A DNA stretch of 64,000 nucleotides, taken from NCBI RefSeq assembly GCF_007673235.1, contig NZ_VDZH01000003.1:124001-188000 (forward strand), read 5' to 3'. Origin of the DNA: Curtobacterium pusillum. Its GTDB lineage: Bacteria > Actinomycetota > Actinomycetes > Actinomycetales > Microbacteriaceae. Positions within the stretch are counted from its first letter, which is position 1. Each line of letters starts with the position of its first letter. Positions 27,433-36,640 of the stretch are shown here, piece after piece. Below the pieces are notes generated by a model. That model did not search any database, was not told the DNA's origin, and saw only the letters and a program-made list of their open reading frames with translations. A program made the position numbers and the translations under genes.

Positions 27433-28245
27433 GTGGCTCGACGAACCGACGGCGGACGGCCCGACGTTCCTCGGTCCTTCCCCACCAGACGCTTCCGCAA
27501 CCGACGCACCCTCCCCATGGTGGCGCTCGGTGCGATGGCCGTCGGCACCGCCGGTCTCCTCGTGATGCTGCCCGCCGTGTCGAACGCCTGCCAGGTGGCA
27601 CCGGACACCGCCCTGGTCCCCGCCGATCGCGTGCGGGACGCAATCGCTCCGGGATCGGACGTCCTCATCGTCGGCGACTCGTACACGAAGGGCAGCGGGT
27701 CGACCCGGAGCGAACACGGTTGGGCGCAGGACATCGTCACGGACCTCGGCTGGGACGCCACCGTCGACGGCCTCGGCGGCACCGGGTACGTCAACACCGG
27801 CACCTACGGCTCGTCCCGCGTGACGTTCTCCGCGCGGATCGCGGCGCATCGCGACCTCGACCCCGAGCTCGTGCTCGTGCAGGGCAGCCAGAACGACTGG
27901 CTCGTCGGCACCGACCAGCTCCGGACGACCGTCGAGTCGACGCTGCGCGAAGCCGAGCGCCAGTGGCCGGATGCCGTCATCGTCGCCATCGGCCCGTCGG
28001 CCCCGCAGCCGCGCGCCGAGGCCACCGGGGGGATCTCCTCGGCGGTCGCAGCCGGGGCGAAGGCCGCGGGCGTGACCTACATCGACCCGCTCGAGCGGCA
28101 GTGGTTCACGACCATGAACAGCCCGGGGTTCGCGGCGTCGGACGGTCAGCACCTCAACGACGTCGGGTACCAGTACCTGGCGGACAAGGTCGCGGACGCC
28201 CTGGATGACCTCGCCGCGCCGTCCGACGAACCACAGTGCCTCTGA
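27433..28245 (+). CDS. SGNH/GDSL-family hydrolase, membrane-anchored or secreted
   Basis: A 270-residue protein. A basic N-terminus (residues 1-27) precedes one hydrophobic segment (PMVALGAMAVGTAGLLVML), so it is exported or anchored with the enzyme outside. Motifs: block I VLIVGDSYTKGSG (Ser), block II-like GGTGY, block III-like QGSQNDW (Asn) and the final Asp/His pair in DGQHLNDVGYQYLA. It is an esterase/acetylhydrolase by family; the substrate is unknown. GTG 27433 has TACAAT exactly 6 nt upstream, the best -10 in the window, indicating a leaderless mRNA. Confidence 0.85.
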   Translation: MARRTDGGRPDVPRSFPTRRFRNRRTLPMVALGAMAVGTAGLLVMLPAVSNACQVAPDTALVPADRVRDAIAPGSDVLIVGDSYTKGSGSTRSEHGWAQDIVTDLGWDATVDGLGGTGYVNTGTYGSSRVTFSARIAAHRDLDPELVLVQGSQNDWLVGTDQLRTTVESTLREAERQWPDAVIVAIGPSAPQPRAEATGGISSAVAAGAKAAGVTYIDPLERQWFTTMNSPGFAASDGQHLNDVGYQYLADKVADALDDLAAPSDEPQCL

Positions 28246-28409
28246 GCGTCTGATCGGGGTACAAGCCCTCCACAGCGGACTCATGACGATTCCAGTCCAC
28301 AGTTCAGTCCGCGTTCAGCAGACTGTTGGCCTGACGCCGATAGTGTCGTTCCCGGATCCGATCGACGGATCCCGCAGAACCGCATCACCAGGAACGAACG
28401 GGGTACACC

Positions 28410-28730
28410 GTGATCGAGCCAATCGAAGCCACGCAGACCAGCAGCACCGGGGACGCGCGCCGCATCGTCGAGCTCGCAGCAGCGACCAACACGACGATGA
28501 GCAACGAGCTCCTGCTCGACACGCTCCGCCGCAACGCGCAGGTCACGACCCGGCACATCCGCAAGGACTTCGTCGAGGTCGCGACCGGCACCGCGGTGCT
28601 CGGGTACGTGTGCCGCCAGCGCAAGGACTTCATCGCCCTCCGCGGGGACGACCCGGCATGGGCGCAGGAGGTCGGCCGCTACGCCAGCGAGTCCCTCGCG
28701 GTCGAGGCGCTGCGCATGCGCCGCGCCTGA
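28410..28730 (+). CDS. Hypothetical protein (106 aa)
   Basis: Starts MIEPIEATQTSSTGDARRIV. Soluble; C-terminal half (TTRHIRKDFVEVATGTAVLG, CRQRKDFIALRG) is basic, the end is helical. I do not recognise the family. GTG 28410 has only a distant AGGA; an internal ATG giving MSNELLLDTLRR is an alternative start. A hairpin terminator follows. Confidence 0.6.
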   Translation: MIEPIEATQTSSTGDARRIVELAAATNTTMSNELLLDTLRRNAQVTTRHIRKDFVEVATGTAVLGYVCRQRKDFIALRGDDPAWAQEVGRYASESLAVEALRMRRA

Positions 28731-28746
28731 CGACACGGACGACCAC

Positions 28747-28779
28747 GAAGGCCCTGCTGGACACACCGGCGGGGCCTTC
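28747..28779 (+). terminator. Hairpin terminator
   Basis: GAAGGCCC pairs with GGGCCTTC and GCTGG with CCGGC inside it, around an ACACA loop, just after the 106-aa gene. No gene is seen from here to 28966. Confidence 0.65.
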
Positions 28780-28966
28780 TGCATGCTGGCCCTTCGGCAG
28801 GCCGAGCCGGTGCCACGCGAGGCCGCGTCCCGCACGGCGTCACTCTCGAGATCGCACGACGCGCCGTCGGTCATCCTTTGAGGTCGCACGTTCGGCCGCT
28901 TCGGGGCGAGCCGAACGGCAGATCGCGCGACTTCGACGCGCGACGTGGGCGCTCGGCGCTCTGTCG

Positions 28967-29899
28967 TCAGGACCAGACGCGGCGGATGCCCCAGGTACCC
29001 GTCCAGGACTCGTCGGGCTCGAGCCAGCGCAGGCCCTCGCCCGAGTTGAGGGCGTTCGCCGGCGCGGTCATCGGTTCGACCGCCACGGCCAGCCCGGTGC
29101 CGTCGCCACGGGGGAACTCGCGGGAGGTGAAGACCTGCACGTACGGGAACGACGAGTCCTGCCAGAGTTCGACACCGTCGCCCTCCGGACCGTGCATCGT
29201 CGTCCGCCGGATCCCTTCAGCATCCGGGGTGATGTCCGTGTAGGCGGTGTCGAGGTCCGAGTCTCCAGCACGTCGGCCGGCGCGGAGATCGAAGGGCGTC
29301 CCCGACACCGGTACCGAGCCGTTCGGCACCTTCCGCTCGTCGACGGTGAAGGCGGTCCCGGCGTCGAGCGTCACGACGAGGTCCTCGGCGGGGGTGTCGC
29401 CGGCACGCAGGTACGGGTGCGCACCGATCGCGAACGGGGCACGGACGCCGGAGCGGTTCACGACCTCGTGCGTGATGCGGATGCCGTCGTCGACGAGTTC
29501 GTGGTGCACGCGGGTCTCGAGGGTGAACGGCCACCCGTGCTGCGGGTGGATCGTGGCCTCCTGCAGCACCGACGACTCCGTCTGGGACACCACCCGGTAC
29601 GGCGAGAAGCGGAGCAGCCCGTGCGAGGCGTTGCCGTACTTCGGCTCGGAGACGTCGAGCTGCTGGCGCTTGCCGTCCAGTTCCCAGACCCCGCCGGCGA
29701 CGCGGTTCGGCCACGGTGCGAGGACGATGCCGTTCGCCCCGGGCGGCTGCTCCGACACGGGGAACGGCTCGGTGAGGTCGAAGCCGGCGACACGGAGCTC
29801 CCGGATGCCGGCGGCGACCTCGGTGACGACCGCCTCGACGACCCCGTCGGGTCCGGCGTGGCGGAGGTGGTACTGGCCCCCGGTGGGTGCTGCGGTCAT
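28967..29899 (-). CDS. galM: Aldose 1-epimerase family protein
   Basis: A 310-residue mutarotase; it interconverts sugar anomers, here probably galactose, given the galTK neighbours. Motifs: NRVAGGVWELDGKRQQL, NASHGLLRFSPYRV (first His), FAIGAHPYLRAGD (catalytic His) and AVAVEPMTAPANALN (catalytic Glu). ATG 29899 overlaps the stop of the DeoR regulator gene (ATGA). The C-terminal WTGTWGIRRV is also typical for the YphB-like group. Confidence 0.88.
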   Translation of the reverse strand: MTAAPTGGQYHLRHAGPDGVVEAVVTEVAAGIRELRVAGFDLTEPFPVSEQPPGANGIVLAPWPNRVAGGVWELDGKRQQLDVSEPKYGNASHGLLRFSPYRVVSQTESSVLQEATIHPQHGWPFTLETRVHHELVDDGIRITHEVVNRSGVRAPFAIGAHPYLRAGDTPAEDLVVTLDAGTAFTVDERKVPNGSVPVSGTPFDLRAGRRAGDSDLDTAYTDITPDAEGIRRTTMHGPEGDGVELWQDSSFPYVQVFTSREFPRGDGTGLAVAVEPMTAPANALNSGEGLRWLEPDESWTGTWGIRRVWS

Positions 29900-30765
29900 G
29901 CGGTCTCGTTCCTTCCGTTCGGTGCCGGGTCGACCCCGGCGGTGTCGTCGCTGCCGTCCGCGACGATGACCTCGACCCCGGCCGCCCGGATCGGGGCGAC
30001 GGCGTCGGACGTGGTCTCGGCGGTGACGACGACGTCGATGTCCTCGAGCGCGCGGACGACCCCGATGTGGGCCCGGCCGAACTTCGACCCGTCCGCGACG
30101 ACGACGGTACGCCGGGCCGCGGCCGCGAGCATGCGCTTCGCCTCGGTCTCGGGGAGGTTCACGTTCGTCAGGCCGTGCGCGACGTCGAGTCCGGTCCCGC
30201 TCAGGAAGACGACGTCGGCGGCGAGCATCGGCAGCAGCGTGTTGTTGAACGGCGCGACGAGGGAGTGCTGGAGCGGTCGCAGAGTCCCGCCGGTGACCAC
30301 GACGGTGAAGCGCGGCACCGCTGCCTCGAGCGCGAGGGCGGTCGTCAACGAGTTCGTGACCACGGTGACGTCGACCAGGTCCTCTCGGGCGACCAGCGCC
30401 GACGCCACGGCCGCGGGGGTCGTGCCGACGTCGAGCAGGACGCACTGCCCGGAACGCACGAGTGCGGCGGCTGCACGGCCGATCGCGGCCTTCGCGACCT
30501 GGTGCTCGACGGCGGTCTCCTCGAACGGACGCTCGCCGGAACCGGCCCCGAGGCGGACGGCACCGCCGTGCACCCGCCTGAGCCGCGCCTCCAGGTCGAG
30601 GGAGGCGAGGTCCTGCCGGACGGTCACCTCGCTGGTTCCGAGGGCCGCTGCCAGGGCCGCCGTGCGGACCATGCCGGGCGCGCCCTCGACGATCGAGACG
30701 ATGCGGTCCTGGCGCAGCGGCGCGGGGAGCGCGCCGGCGAGGAAGGAGAGGTCGTCGTCCGTCAC
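29896..30765 (-). CDS. DeoR/GlpR-family sugar-responsive regulator
   Basis: A 289-residue repressor-type protein. The helix-turn-helix is at about residues 18-75 (LRQDRIVSIVEGAPGMVRTA, LGTSEVTVRQDLASLDLEAR, RRVHGGAVRL). The sensor domain has DVGTTPAAVASALVAR, VVTNSLTTALALE and VVTGGTLRPLQHSLV, resembling sugar-phosphate isomerase folds that bind a phosphosugar. It diverges from galT with a 64-nt gap and is followed by galM, so it probably controls the gal genes (inference). Confidence 0.88.
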   Translation of the reverse strand: MTDDDLSFLAGALPAPLRQDRIVSIVEGAPGMVRTAALAAALGTSEVTVRQDLASLDLEARLRRVHGGAVRLGAGSGERPFEETAVEHQVAKAAIGRAAAALVRSGQCVLLDVGTTPAAVASALVAREDLVDVTVVTNSLTTALALEAAVPRFTVVVTGGTLRPLQHSLVAPFNNTLLPMLAADVVFLSGTGLDVAHGLTNVNLPETEAKRMLAAAARRTVVVADGSKFGRAHIGVVRALEDIDVVVTAETTSDAVAPIRAAGVEVIVADGSDDTAGVDPAPNGRNETA

Positions 30766-30767
30766 TG

Positions 30768-30823
30768 AACCAGTTTCACGTACTTACGGACACTTTCGCA
30801 ATGCTTCGGATGAGCGCTAGTGT
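30768..30823. promoter_or_regulatory. Divergent gal control region
   Basis: Holds the galT -10 TAGTGT (30818-30823), 6 nt before GTG 30830. Upstream is GTTTCACGTACTTACGGAC and ACTTTCGCAATGCTTCGG, with TTTCRC elements about 20 nt apart as in DeoR-family operators. Binding by the adjacent regulator is inferred. Confidence 0.45.
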
Positions 30824-30829
30824 GGAGCG

Positions 30830-31927
30830 GTGATCACCAAGCGCGTGACGAAGCTCGCGGACGGACGCGACCTCATCTACTTCGACGACGCTGACTCGAC
30901 GCTGCCCGCCGAGCGCAGCATCGACCAGCGTGTGCTCGACCCGCGGCCGGAGACGGCCCGCATGCGGCAGGACGTCCTGACGGGCGAATGGGTCTCCATC
31001 GCCGCGAGCCGGCAGAACCGGGTGTTCCTGCCGCCGGCCGACCAGGACCCGCTCGCGCCGCAGACCGCCGAGAACCCCTCCGAGATCCCGAGCCGGTACG
31101 ACGTCGCCGTGTTCGAGAACCGCTCGCCGTCGTTCGGGCCCCTGCTCGAGGCCGAGGACGCCCCGGCGTCGCTCGAGTCGCTGTCCGACGTGGGCCTGAA
31201 CCGCGAGTTCCGCTCCGTCGGCCGGTGTGAGGTCGTGTGCTTCTCCCCCGAGACCTCCGGCTCGTTCGCGTCGATCTCCGAGTCGCGGGCCCGCACCGTG
31301 GTCGAGGCCTGGGCGGACCGCACCGCCGCGCTCTCCGCGATGCCCGGCATCCAGCAGGTGTTCCCGTTCGAGAACCGGGGCGAGGCGATCGGCGTCACGC
31401 TGCACCACCCGCACGGGCAGATCTACTCGTACCCGTACGTCACGCCGCGCACCCAGCGACTGCTCGCGAGCATCGACCGCTTCGGGCCGGACCTGTTCGA
31501 GCAGCACCTCGCGAACGAACGCGCGTCGGAGCGGGTCGTCCTCGCCGGCGAGCACTTCACCGCCTTCGTGCCGTTCGCCGCACGGTGGCCCATCGAGATC
31601 CACATGCTGCCGCACCGGCACGTGCCGGACTTCGCAGGCCTCACCGACGCCGAGAAGGACGAGCTCGCGCACATGCACCTGCGGCTCACCCGCGGCATCG
31701 ACGAGCTCTACGGCGACCCGACGCCGTACATCGCCGCGTGGCACCAGGCACCGGTGCACACCGGCCGCGACACCGTGCGGCTCATGCTGCAGATCACGTC
31801 GCCGCGTCGTGCGGCGGACAAGTTGAAGTTCCTGGCCGGCAGCGAAGCCGCCATGGGCGCCTGGATCGGGGACCTCGTGCCCGAGAAGGCGGCCGAGTTC
31901 ATCCGAGGAGGGATCGAGCGCGCATGA
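30830..31927 (+). CDS. galT: Galactose-1-phosphate uridylyltransferase
   Basis: A 365-residue HIT-superfamily enzyme of the Leloir pathway. The catalytic motif is TLHHPHGQIYSYPY (HPH). VFENRSPSFGPLL and the GEWVSIAASRQNR region are substrate-site signatures; IHMLPHRHVPDFAGL is the second metal-like site. GTG 30830 is preceded by TAGTGT at 6 nt, a leaderless start. Its end overlaps galK (ATGA). Confidence 0.94.
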   Translation: MITKRVTKLADGRDLIYFDDADSTLPAERSIDQRVLDPRPETARMRQDVLTGEWVSIAASRQNRVFLPPADQDPLAPQTAENPSEIPSRYDVAVFENRSPSFGPLLEAEDAPASLESLSDVGLNREFRSVGRCEVVCFSPETSGSFASISESRARTVVEAWADRTAALSAMPGIQQVFPFENRGEAIGVTLHHPHGQIYSYPYVTPRTQRLLASIDRFGPDLFEQHLANERASERVVLAGEHFTAFVPFAARWPIEIHMLPHRHVPDFAGLTDAEKDELAHMHLRLTRGIDELYGDPTPYIAAWHQAPVHTGRDTVRLMLQITSPRRAADKLKFLAGSEAAMGAWIGDLVPEKAAEFIRGGIERA

Positions 31928-33063
31928 CGTTCCAGCAGGTCTACGGGTACGAGCCCGCCGTGCGGTACTCCGCGCCCGGTCGCGTCAACCTGATCGGCGA
32001 GCACACCGACTACAACGACGGGTACGTGCTGCCCTTCGCCATCGACCGCCGCACCACGGCGTCGATCGCCCCGCGCGAGGACCGGGTGCTCCGTGTCGCT
32101 TCGGCCTTCGACACCGACAACCCGCCCGTGTCGCTCTCGCTCGACGAGCTGGCGCCCGACCGGATGGACGGCTGGTCCGCCTACGTCCTCGGCATCGCGT
32201 GGGCACTCCGCGAGCACGCCGGGGCGGACCTGTCCGACAAGACCGGCTTCGACGTGTTCATCGAGTCCGACGTGCCCGTCGGCGCCGGACTGTCCTCCAG
32301 CGCCGCGATCGAGTGCGGCGTCGCGCTCGCGTTCAACGACCTGTGGGACCTCGGGCTCAGCCGGAAGGCCCTCGCCCGTGTCGGCCAGTACTCCGAGAAC
32401 CACGCCGTCGGCGCTCCCACCGGGATCATGGACCAGTCCGCATCGCTCCTCGGCGAGCAGGACGCGGTCGTGTTCCTCGACTGCCGCACGCTCGACACCG
32501 CCGTCGTCGACCTCGCGCTCGAGGCGAACGGTCTCGAGGTCCTCGTCGTGGACACCCGCGTCGAGCACGCCCACGCGACCGGCGGGTACAAGGCCCGGCG
32601 CGACTCGTGCGAGCGGGGCGCTGCGGCGATGGGCGTCGAGGCGTTGCGCGACCTGTCGGTCGACGACCTGCCCCGCGCGCAGGAGCTCCTCGACGACGAG
32701 ACCTTCCGTCGTGTCCGCCACGTCGTGACCGAGGACCAGCGCGTCCTCGACACCGTCCGCACCCTGCGCGAGCACGGGCCGCGGGCCATCGGGTCGCTGC
32801 TCGTCGCCTCGCACGAGTCGATGCGCGACGACTTCGAGATCTCCGTGCCGGAGCTCGACCTCGCGGTCGCCACCGCGATGGAGCACGGTGCGGTGGGTGC
32901 ACGGATGACCGGTGGCGGGTTCGGTGGTGCAGCGATCGCGCTGGTCGACCGGGAGGCACGTGGCGCGATCGCGGACGCCGTCACCGCCGCCTTCGCCGCG
33001 GCCGGGTACCGCGAGCCGAACGTCTTCACCGTGCACGCCGCGCAGGGCGCCCGACGCGACTGA
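31924..33063 (+). CDS. galK: Galactokinase
   Basis: A 379-residue GHMP kinase phosphorylating galactose. Signature GRVNLIGEHTDYNDGYVLPF near residue 20, ATP loop VPVGAGLSSSAAIECGVAL, catalytic Asp region PTGIMDQSASL and the C-terminal ARMTGGGFGGAAIAL. ATG 31924 overlaps the galT stop. I see no galE in the window. Confidence 0.95.
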   Translation: MTFQQVYGYEPAVRYSAPGRVNLIGEHTDYNDGYVLPFAIDRRTTASIAPREDRVLRVASAFDTDNPPVSLSLDELAPDRMDGWSAYVLGIAWALREHAGADLSDKTGFDVFIESDVPVGAGLSSSAAIECGVALAFNDLWDLGLSRKALARVGQYSENHAVGAPTGIMDQSASLLGEQDAVVFLDCRTLDTAVVDLALEANGLEVLVVDTRVEHAHATGGYKARRDSCERGAAAMGVEALRDLSVDDLPRAQELLDDETFRRVRHVVTEDQRVLDTVRTLREHGPRAIGSLLVASHESMRDDFEISVPELDLAVATAMEHGAVGARMTGGGFGGAAIALVDREARGAIADAVTAAFAAAGYREPNVFTVHAAQGARRD

Positions 33064-33074
33064 GGCCCTGCGCG

Positions 33075-33557
33075 TCAGCGGGTCATGTGGCCCGTGGTGA
33101 CGGTGACGCCGCCGCCCGGGAAGCCGTGCGGGTGCAGGACCTGGTGGTCGATCTGCGCCATCACGACGTGGCCCTGCCACACGGTGTAGACGAGCACGCC
33201 GACCACGACGACGACCGGGACGGCCAGGTACGCGGAGTACCGGACGATGTCACCGAGGGTCCGCTGGCCGTACCGTTCGAGCGTCGGAGGCAGGAACACC
33301 CCGACGACGACCACGACGAGCAGCACCACGAGCATCACGGGTGCCAGGTGCCCCTCGACCTGCACGGTCGGCGGTGCGCTCGTCACCGGGTTGCCGGCGT
33401 TGTCGATCCAGTGACCGTCTGCATCGACCCCGCCGTAGTCGGCCGACGCGCTCCACGTGGTGAACGTCGGGGCGAGCACGATCGCGACGATGCCGATGAG
33501 CGCGAGGCCCCAGGCGCGCGGCCGGAGCTTCCGGCCGGTCGGCGCCATCACGCTCAC
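33075..33557 (-). CDS. Membrane protein, three helices (160 aa)
   Basis: Starts SVMAPTGRKLRPRAWGLAL from GTG 33557, which overlaps the stop of the gene before it. Helices lie at about 15-35, 75-95 and 110-130. Between the first two is an extracellular loop with GGVDADGHWIDNAGNPVTS. The tail is His/Gly-rich (HPHGFPGGGVTV). Family unknown; co-expressed with the next entry. Confidence 0.75.
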   Translation of the reverse strand: MSVMAPTGRKLRPRAWGLALIGIVAIVLAPTFTTWSASADYGGVDADGHWIDNAGNPVTSAPPTVQVEGHLAPVMLVVLLVVVVVGVFLPPTLERYGQRTLGDIVRYSAYLAVPVVVVVGVLVYTVWQGHVVMAQIDHQVLHPHGFPGGGVTVTTGHMTR

Positions 33558-34006
33558 GGCGCGTCCCCGAGCCGCTCGATCGACCACGAGACGTCGCCGA
33601 TCGTGATCGGGTGCAGGTTGCCGTGCGCCACGGCCCAGAACACCCACAGCCACTGCACGAAGTACACGATCCACACCAGGACGGTCACGCCGATGACCCC
33701 GGCGAGACCGAGCGCGAGCACCCGGTCCTGGTCCCACCGCGCAGCACCGCGACGTGCGACCCCGACGACGAAGCCAGCTACTGCGAAACCGATCGTCAGG
33801 AGCACCCACCCGATCCACGGCCGCGCCTCGAACTGCACGAAGCCGAGCTGGCGGACGTCGGTGCTGCCGGGCAGCGGCGGGGCGGCGGACCAGTTCTGCG
33901 CGAGGACCTGCAGGAACAGGCACAACAGCGTGATCCAGACGAGCTTTCGGGCGTCCCTCGTGAAGAGCGACTCCCGTGCCGTGGGCTCCGCGGCGGTCGT
34001 GGTCAT
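33554..34006 (-). CDS. Membrane protein, about four helices (150 aa)
   Basis: Starts TTTAAEPTARESLFTRDARK at ATG 34006, with TACGGT exactly 6 nt upstream (leaderless). Hydrophobic segments: LVWITLLCLFLQVLA, WIGWVLLTIGFAVAGFVVGV, VLALGLAGVIGVTVLVWIVY. Ends SWSIERLGDAP. Function unknown; forms a coupled pair with the following gene. Confidence 0.75.
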   Translation of the reverse strand: MTTTAAEPTARESLFTRDARKLVWITLLCLFLQVLAQNWSAAPPLPGSTDVRQLGFVQFEARPWIGWVLLTIGFAVAGFVVGVARRGAARWDQDRVLALGLAGVIGVTVLVWIVYFVQWLWVFWAVAHGNLHPITIGDVSWSIERLGDAP

Positions 34007-34125
34007 GCTCGAACCGTAGCGCGGCGTCGACCGCAGCAGAAGCGCCCGTCCGAGGGGCGGCCCCGAACCGGCCACGTGCGCGGCCGGACCGACGGGGCGG
34101 GGCCGAGCCGTGCCTCCAGGCCGCG

Positions 34126-34184
34126 TCGAGTGAGCAGAAATCGTCGGGTCCTGCAACGGAACCCGACGATTTCTGCTCACTCGA
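34126..34184. terminator. Perfect 24-bp hairpin downstream of folD
   Basis: Arms TCGAGTGAGCAGAAATCGTC + GGGT and exact complement, loop CCTGCAACGGA. AT-richer than its surroundings. From 34196 to 34250 there is an alternating purine-pyrimidine run of CACGCG units up to the folD stop. Confidence 0.75.
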
Positions 34185-34248
34185 ACGGTTGCGGCACGCA
34201 CGCACGCCGCACGCGCACGCCGCACGCGCACGCGCACGCGCACGCGCG

Positions 34249-35181
34249 CTACTTCAGGTGGCGCTCCGCGGCCTCGACCACGTTCTTCATCAGCATCGCG
34301 CGGGTCATCGGGCCGACGCCGCCGGGCGTCGGCGACAGGAAGCCCGCGACCGATGCCACGGCGGGGTCGACGTCGCCCCGCAGGCGAGCCTTGCCGGTCT
34401 CCTCGGACACCACCCGACTGATGCCGACGTCGATGACCGCGGCGCCGGGCTTCACCCAGTCCGGCTGCACGAGTCCGGCGACACCGGCCGCGGCGACGAT
34501 GATGTCCGCTCGGCGGCACTCGGCTGCGACGTCCTCGGTCAGGGAGTGGGTGAGGGTCGCCGTCGCCTCGAGCCGGGTGAGGAGCAGACCGAGCGGGCGC
34601 CCGACCGTCAGGCCCTGGCCGATGATCGTGACGTGCTGGCCCCGGATCGGGACGCCGTACGCCTCGAGCATCGCGACGATGCCGCGCGGCGTGCACGGCA
34701 GGGGTGCGTCGATCGTGCCTGCACCACCGGGGACGGCGAGCACGAGCTCACCGAGGTTGGTCGGGTGCAGGCCGTCGGCGTCCTTCGCCGGGTTCATCAG
34801 CTCGAGCATCGGGATCGGGTCGATCCCCTGCGGCAGCGGGAGCTGCACGATGAACGCTGTGACCCGGGGATCGTCGTTCATCTGCAGGATCGCGGCCCGG
34901 ATGTCCGCTGCACTCGCGGACGACGGCAGGTCGATGCGGACCGAGTCGAGCCCGATCTGCGCGGAGTCACGGTGCTTGCCCGCGACGTAGGACACCGACC
35001 CGGCGTTCTCGCCGACCATGATCGTGCCGAGCCCCGGGCGGAACCCGTGGTCGTGCAGGCGGTCGATGCGGACCTTGAGGTCGTCGAGCGTGCGGGCGGC
35101 GAGGGCGGTGCCGTCGATGCGGACGGCAGAGCCCTCACCTGCCCAGAGCGCCCGCGGCAGGTCAGCCACGGCGCCGCTCAC
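34249..35181 (-). CDS. folD: FolD, methylenetetrahydrofolate dehydrogenase/cyclohydrolase
   Basis: A 310-residue bifunctional enzyme interconverting one-carbon tetrahydrofolate forms. Motifs: [20 protein letters not shown] with the catalytic Tyr and Lys, [40 protein letters not shown], and the NADP-binding [14 protein letters not shown]; ends with [19 protein letters not shown] 35181 overlaps the glyA stop. The first 18 residues are a nonconserved extension; an internal start near [11 protein letters not shown] is possible. It shares the glyA riboswitch. Confidence 0.94.
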   Translation of the reverse strand: MSGAVADLPRALWAGEGSAVRIDGTALAARTLDDLKVRIDRLHDHGFRPGLGTIMVGENAGSVSYVAGKHRDSAQIGLDSVRIDLPSSASAADIRAAILQMNDDPRVTAFIVQLPLPQGIDPIPMLELMNPAKDADGLHPTNLGELVLAVPGGAGTIDAPLPCTPRGIVAMLEAYGVPIRGQHVTIIGQGLTVGRPLGLLLTRLEATATLTHSLTEDVAAECRRADIIVAAAGVAGLVQPDWVKPGAAVIDVGISRVVSEETGKARLRGDVDPAVASVAGFLSPTPGGVGPMTRAMLMKNVVEAAERHLK

Positions 35182-36467
35182 GCGTACAGCGGGAACGCGT
35201 CGGTCAGGGCCTTCACCCGTGCCGAGAGCGCGTCGGTGTCCGGGTTCGGCATGAGCGTCAGCGCGATGATGTCGGCGACCTCGGTGAACTCGGCGTCCCC
35301 GAAGCCGCGCGTCGCGAGCGCCGGGGTACCGATGCGGACACCCGAGGTGACCATCGGCGGGCGCGGGTCGAACGGCACGCTGTTGCGGTTCACGGTGATG
35401 CCGACCTCGTGCAGCAGGTCTTCGGCCTGCTTGCCGTCGACCTCGGACTCGCGGAGGTCGACGAGCACCAGGTGCACGTCGGTGCCGCCGGTGAGCACGT
35501 CGATACCGGCCGCGCGCGCATCGGGCTGCGTGAGGCGCTCCGCGAGGATGCGGGCGCCGCGGAGCGTGCGCTCCTGCCGGTCCTTGAACTCCGGGGTCGC
35601 GGCGAGCAGGAACGCGGTGGCCTTGGCGGCGATCACGTGCATGAGTGGGCCGCCCTGCTGCCCCGGGAACACGGCCGAGTTGAGCTTCTTGAAGAGCGAC
35701 TCGTCGTTGGACAGGATGATGCCGGAGCGCGGACCGGCGAGGGTCTTGTGCACCGTCGACGACACGACGTGGGCGTGCGGGAGGGGCGACGGGTGCAGGC
35801 CGGCGGCGACGAGACCGGCGAAGTGCGCCATGTCCACCCAGAGCGTCGCACCGACCTCGTCGGCGATCTCACGGAACTTCGCGAAGTCGAGCTGGCGGGG
35901 GTAGGCGGACCAGCCGGCGATGAGGACCTTGGGCTGGTGTTCGATGGCCTTCGCGCGGATGTCGTCGTAGTCGACCTCGAAGGTCTCCGGGTCGACGCCG
36001 TACGCGACGGCGTTGTAGATGCGGCCCGAGAAGTTGAGCTTCATGCCGTGGGTCAGGTGACCACCGTGGGCGAGCTCGAGGCCGAGGATGGTGTCGCCGG
36101 CCGAGGCGATCGCGTGTAGGACGGCGGCGTTCGCGCTGGCGCCGGAGTGCGGCTGCACATTGGCGTAGGAAGCACCGAAGAGCGCCTTCGCACGGTCGAT
36201 GGCGAGCTGCTCGGCGACGTCGACGTACTCGCAACCGCCGTAGTAGCGCTTGCCCGGGTAGCCCTCGGCGTACTTGTTGGTGAGCACGGAGCCCTGCGAC
36301 TCGAGGACGGCCCGCGGCACGAAGTTCTCGGATGCGATCATCTCGAGGGTGTCGCGCTGGCGGCCGAGCTCCTGCTCGAGGACGCGTGCGATCTCGGGGT
36401 CGACCTCGCTCAGCGGGGCGTTGAAGGCGGTGTTGGTGGCTGCGGGGGGCAGATCGGTGATGGACAC
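35178..36467 (-). CDS. glyA: Serine hydroxymethyltransferase
   Basis: A 429-residue PLP enzyme making glycine and methylene-tetrahydrofolate from serine. Motifs: [74 protein letters not shown] and the PLP-lysine [17 protein letters not shown] 36467 has GAGGAG 5 nt upstream. It heads a two-gene one-carbon operon under a ZTP riboswitch, which links its expression to folate/purine status. Confidence 0.96.
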   Translation of the reverse strand: MSITDLPPAATNTAFNAPLSEVDPEIARVLEQELGRQRDTLEMIASENFVPRAVLESQGSVLTNKYAEGYPGKRYYGGCEYVDVAEQLAIDRAKALFGASYANVQPHSGASANAAVLHAIASAGDTILGLELAHGGHLTHGMKLNFSGRIYNAVAYGVDPETFEVDYDDIRAKAIEHQPKVLIAGWSAYPRQLDFAKFREIADEVGATLWVDMAHFAGLVAAGLHPSPLPHAHVVSSTVHKTLAGPRSGIILSNDESLFKKLNSAVFPGQQGGPLMHVIAAKATAFLLAATPEFKDRQERTLRGARILAERLTQPDARAAGIDVLTGGTDVHLVLVDLRESEVDGKQAEDLLHEVGITVNRNSVPFDPRPPMVTSGVRIGTPALATRGFGDAEFTEVADIIALTLMPNPDTDALSARVKALTDAFPLYA

Positions 36468-36519
36468 GGGACTCCTCGTTGTCGTTCCGCCGCGCGTGCG
36501 CGACGAGGTGGACGGTGGG

Positions 36520-36605
36520 GCGCGGCCCAGGCGTACGGCCGCGCACCGTGTCAGGTGTCGCTTCCCGATGGTGACCCATCCAACGCCAGTCGCGACCTGA
36601 CGATC
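36520..36605 (-). ncRNA. ZTP riboswitch (pfl motif) upstream of glyA-folD
   Basis: Minus-strand sequence has the conserved features of the ZTP/ZMP-binding pfl motif: AGGTCGCGACTGGCG, then GGGAAGCGACACCTG closing the first stem, a variable linker, and the terminal GCCGTACGCCTGGGCCGCG, which contains the near-invariant CGCCTGGGC. It sits 50-140 nt before glyA. ZTP riboswitches activate folate and purine genes when ZTP accumulates, and glyA and folD are typical targets. I cannot place the expression-platform helix exactly. Confidence 0.85.
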
Positions 36606-36631
36606 GTACCGAGCGAGCCGGTTCGTGTCAC
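36603..36631 (-). promoter_or_regulatory. glyA promoter
   Basis: On the minus strand: -35 GTGACA (36626-36631), 17-nt spacer, -10 TACGAT (36603-36608), giving a start around 36596, right at the riboswitch 5' end. The -35 shares 3 bases with the opposite-strand CACCCT -10 of clpS (36629-36634). Confidence 0.7.
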
Positions 36632-36640
36632 CCTGGGTGC

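Noticed and set aside
36468-36610. Glycine riboswitch upstream of glyA
   Set aside because: The sequence fits the ZTP motif instead; no tandem glycine aptamers are present.
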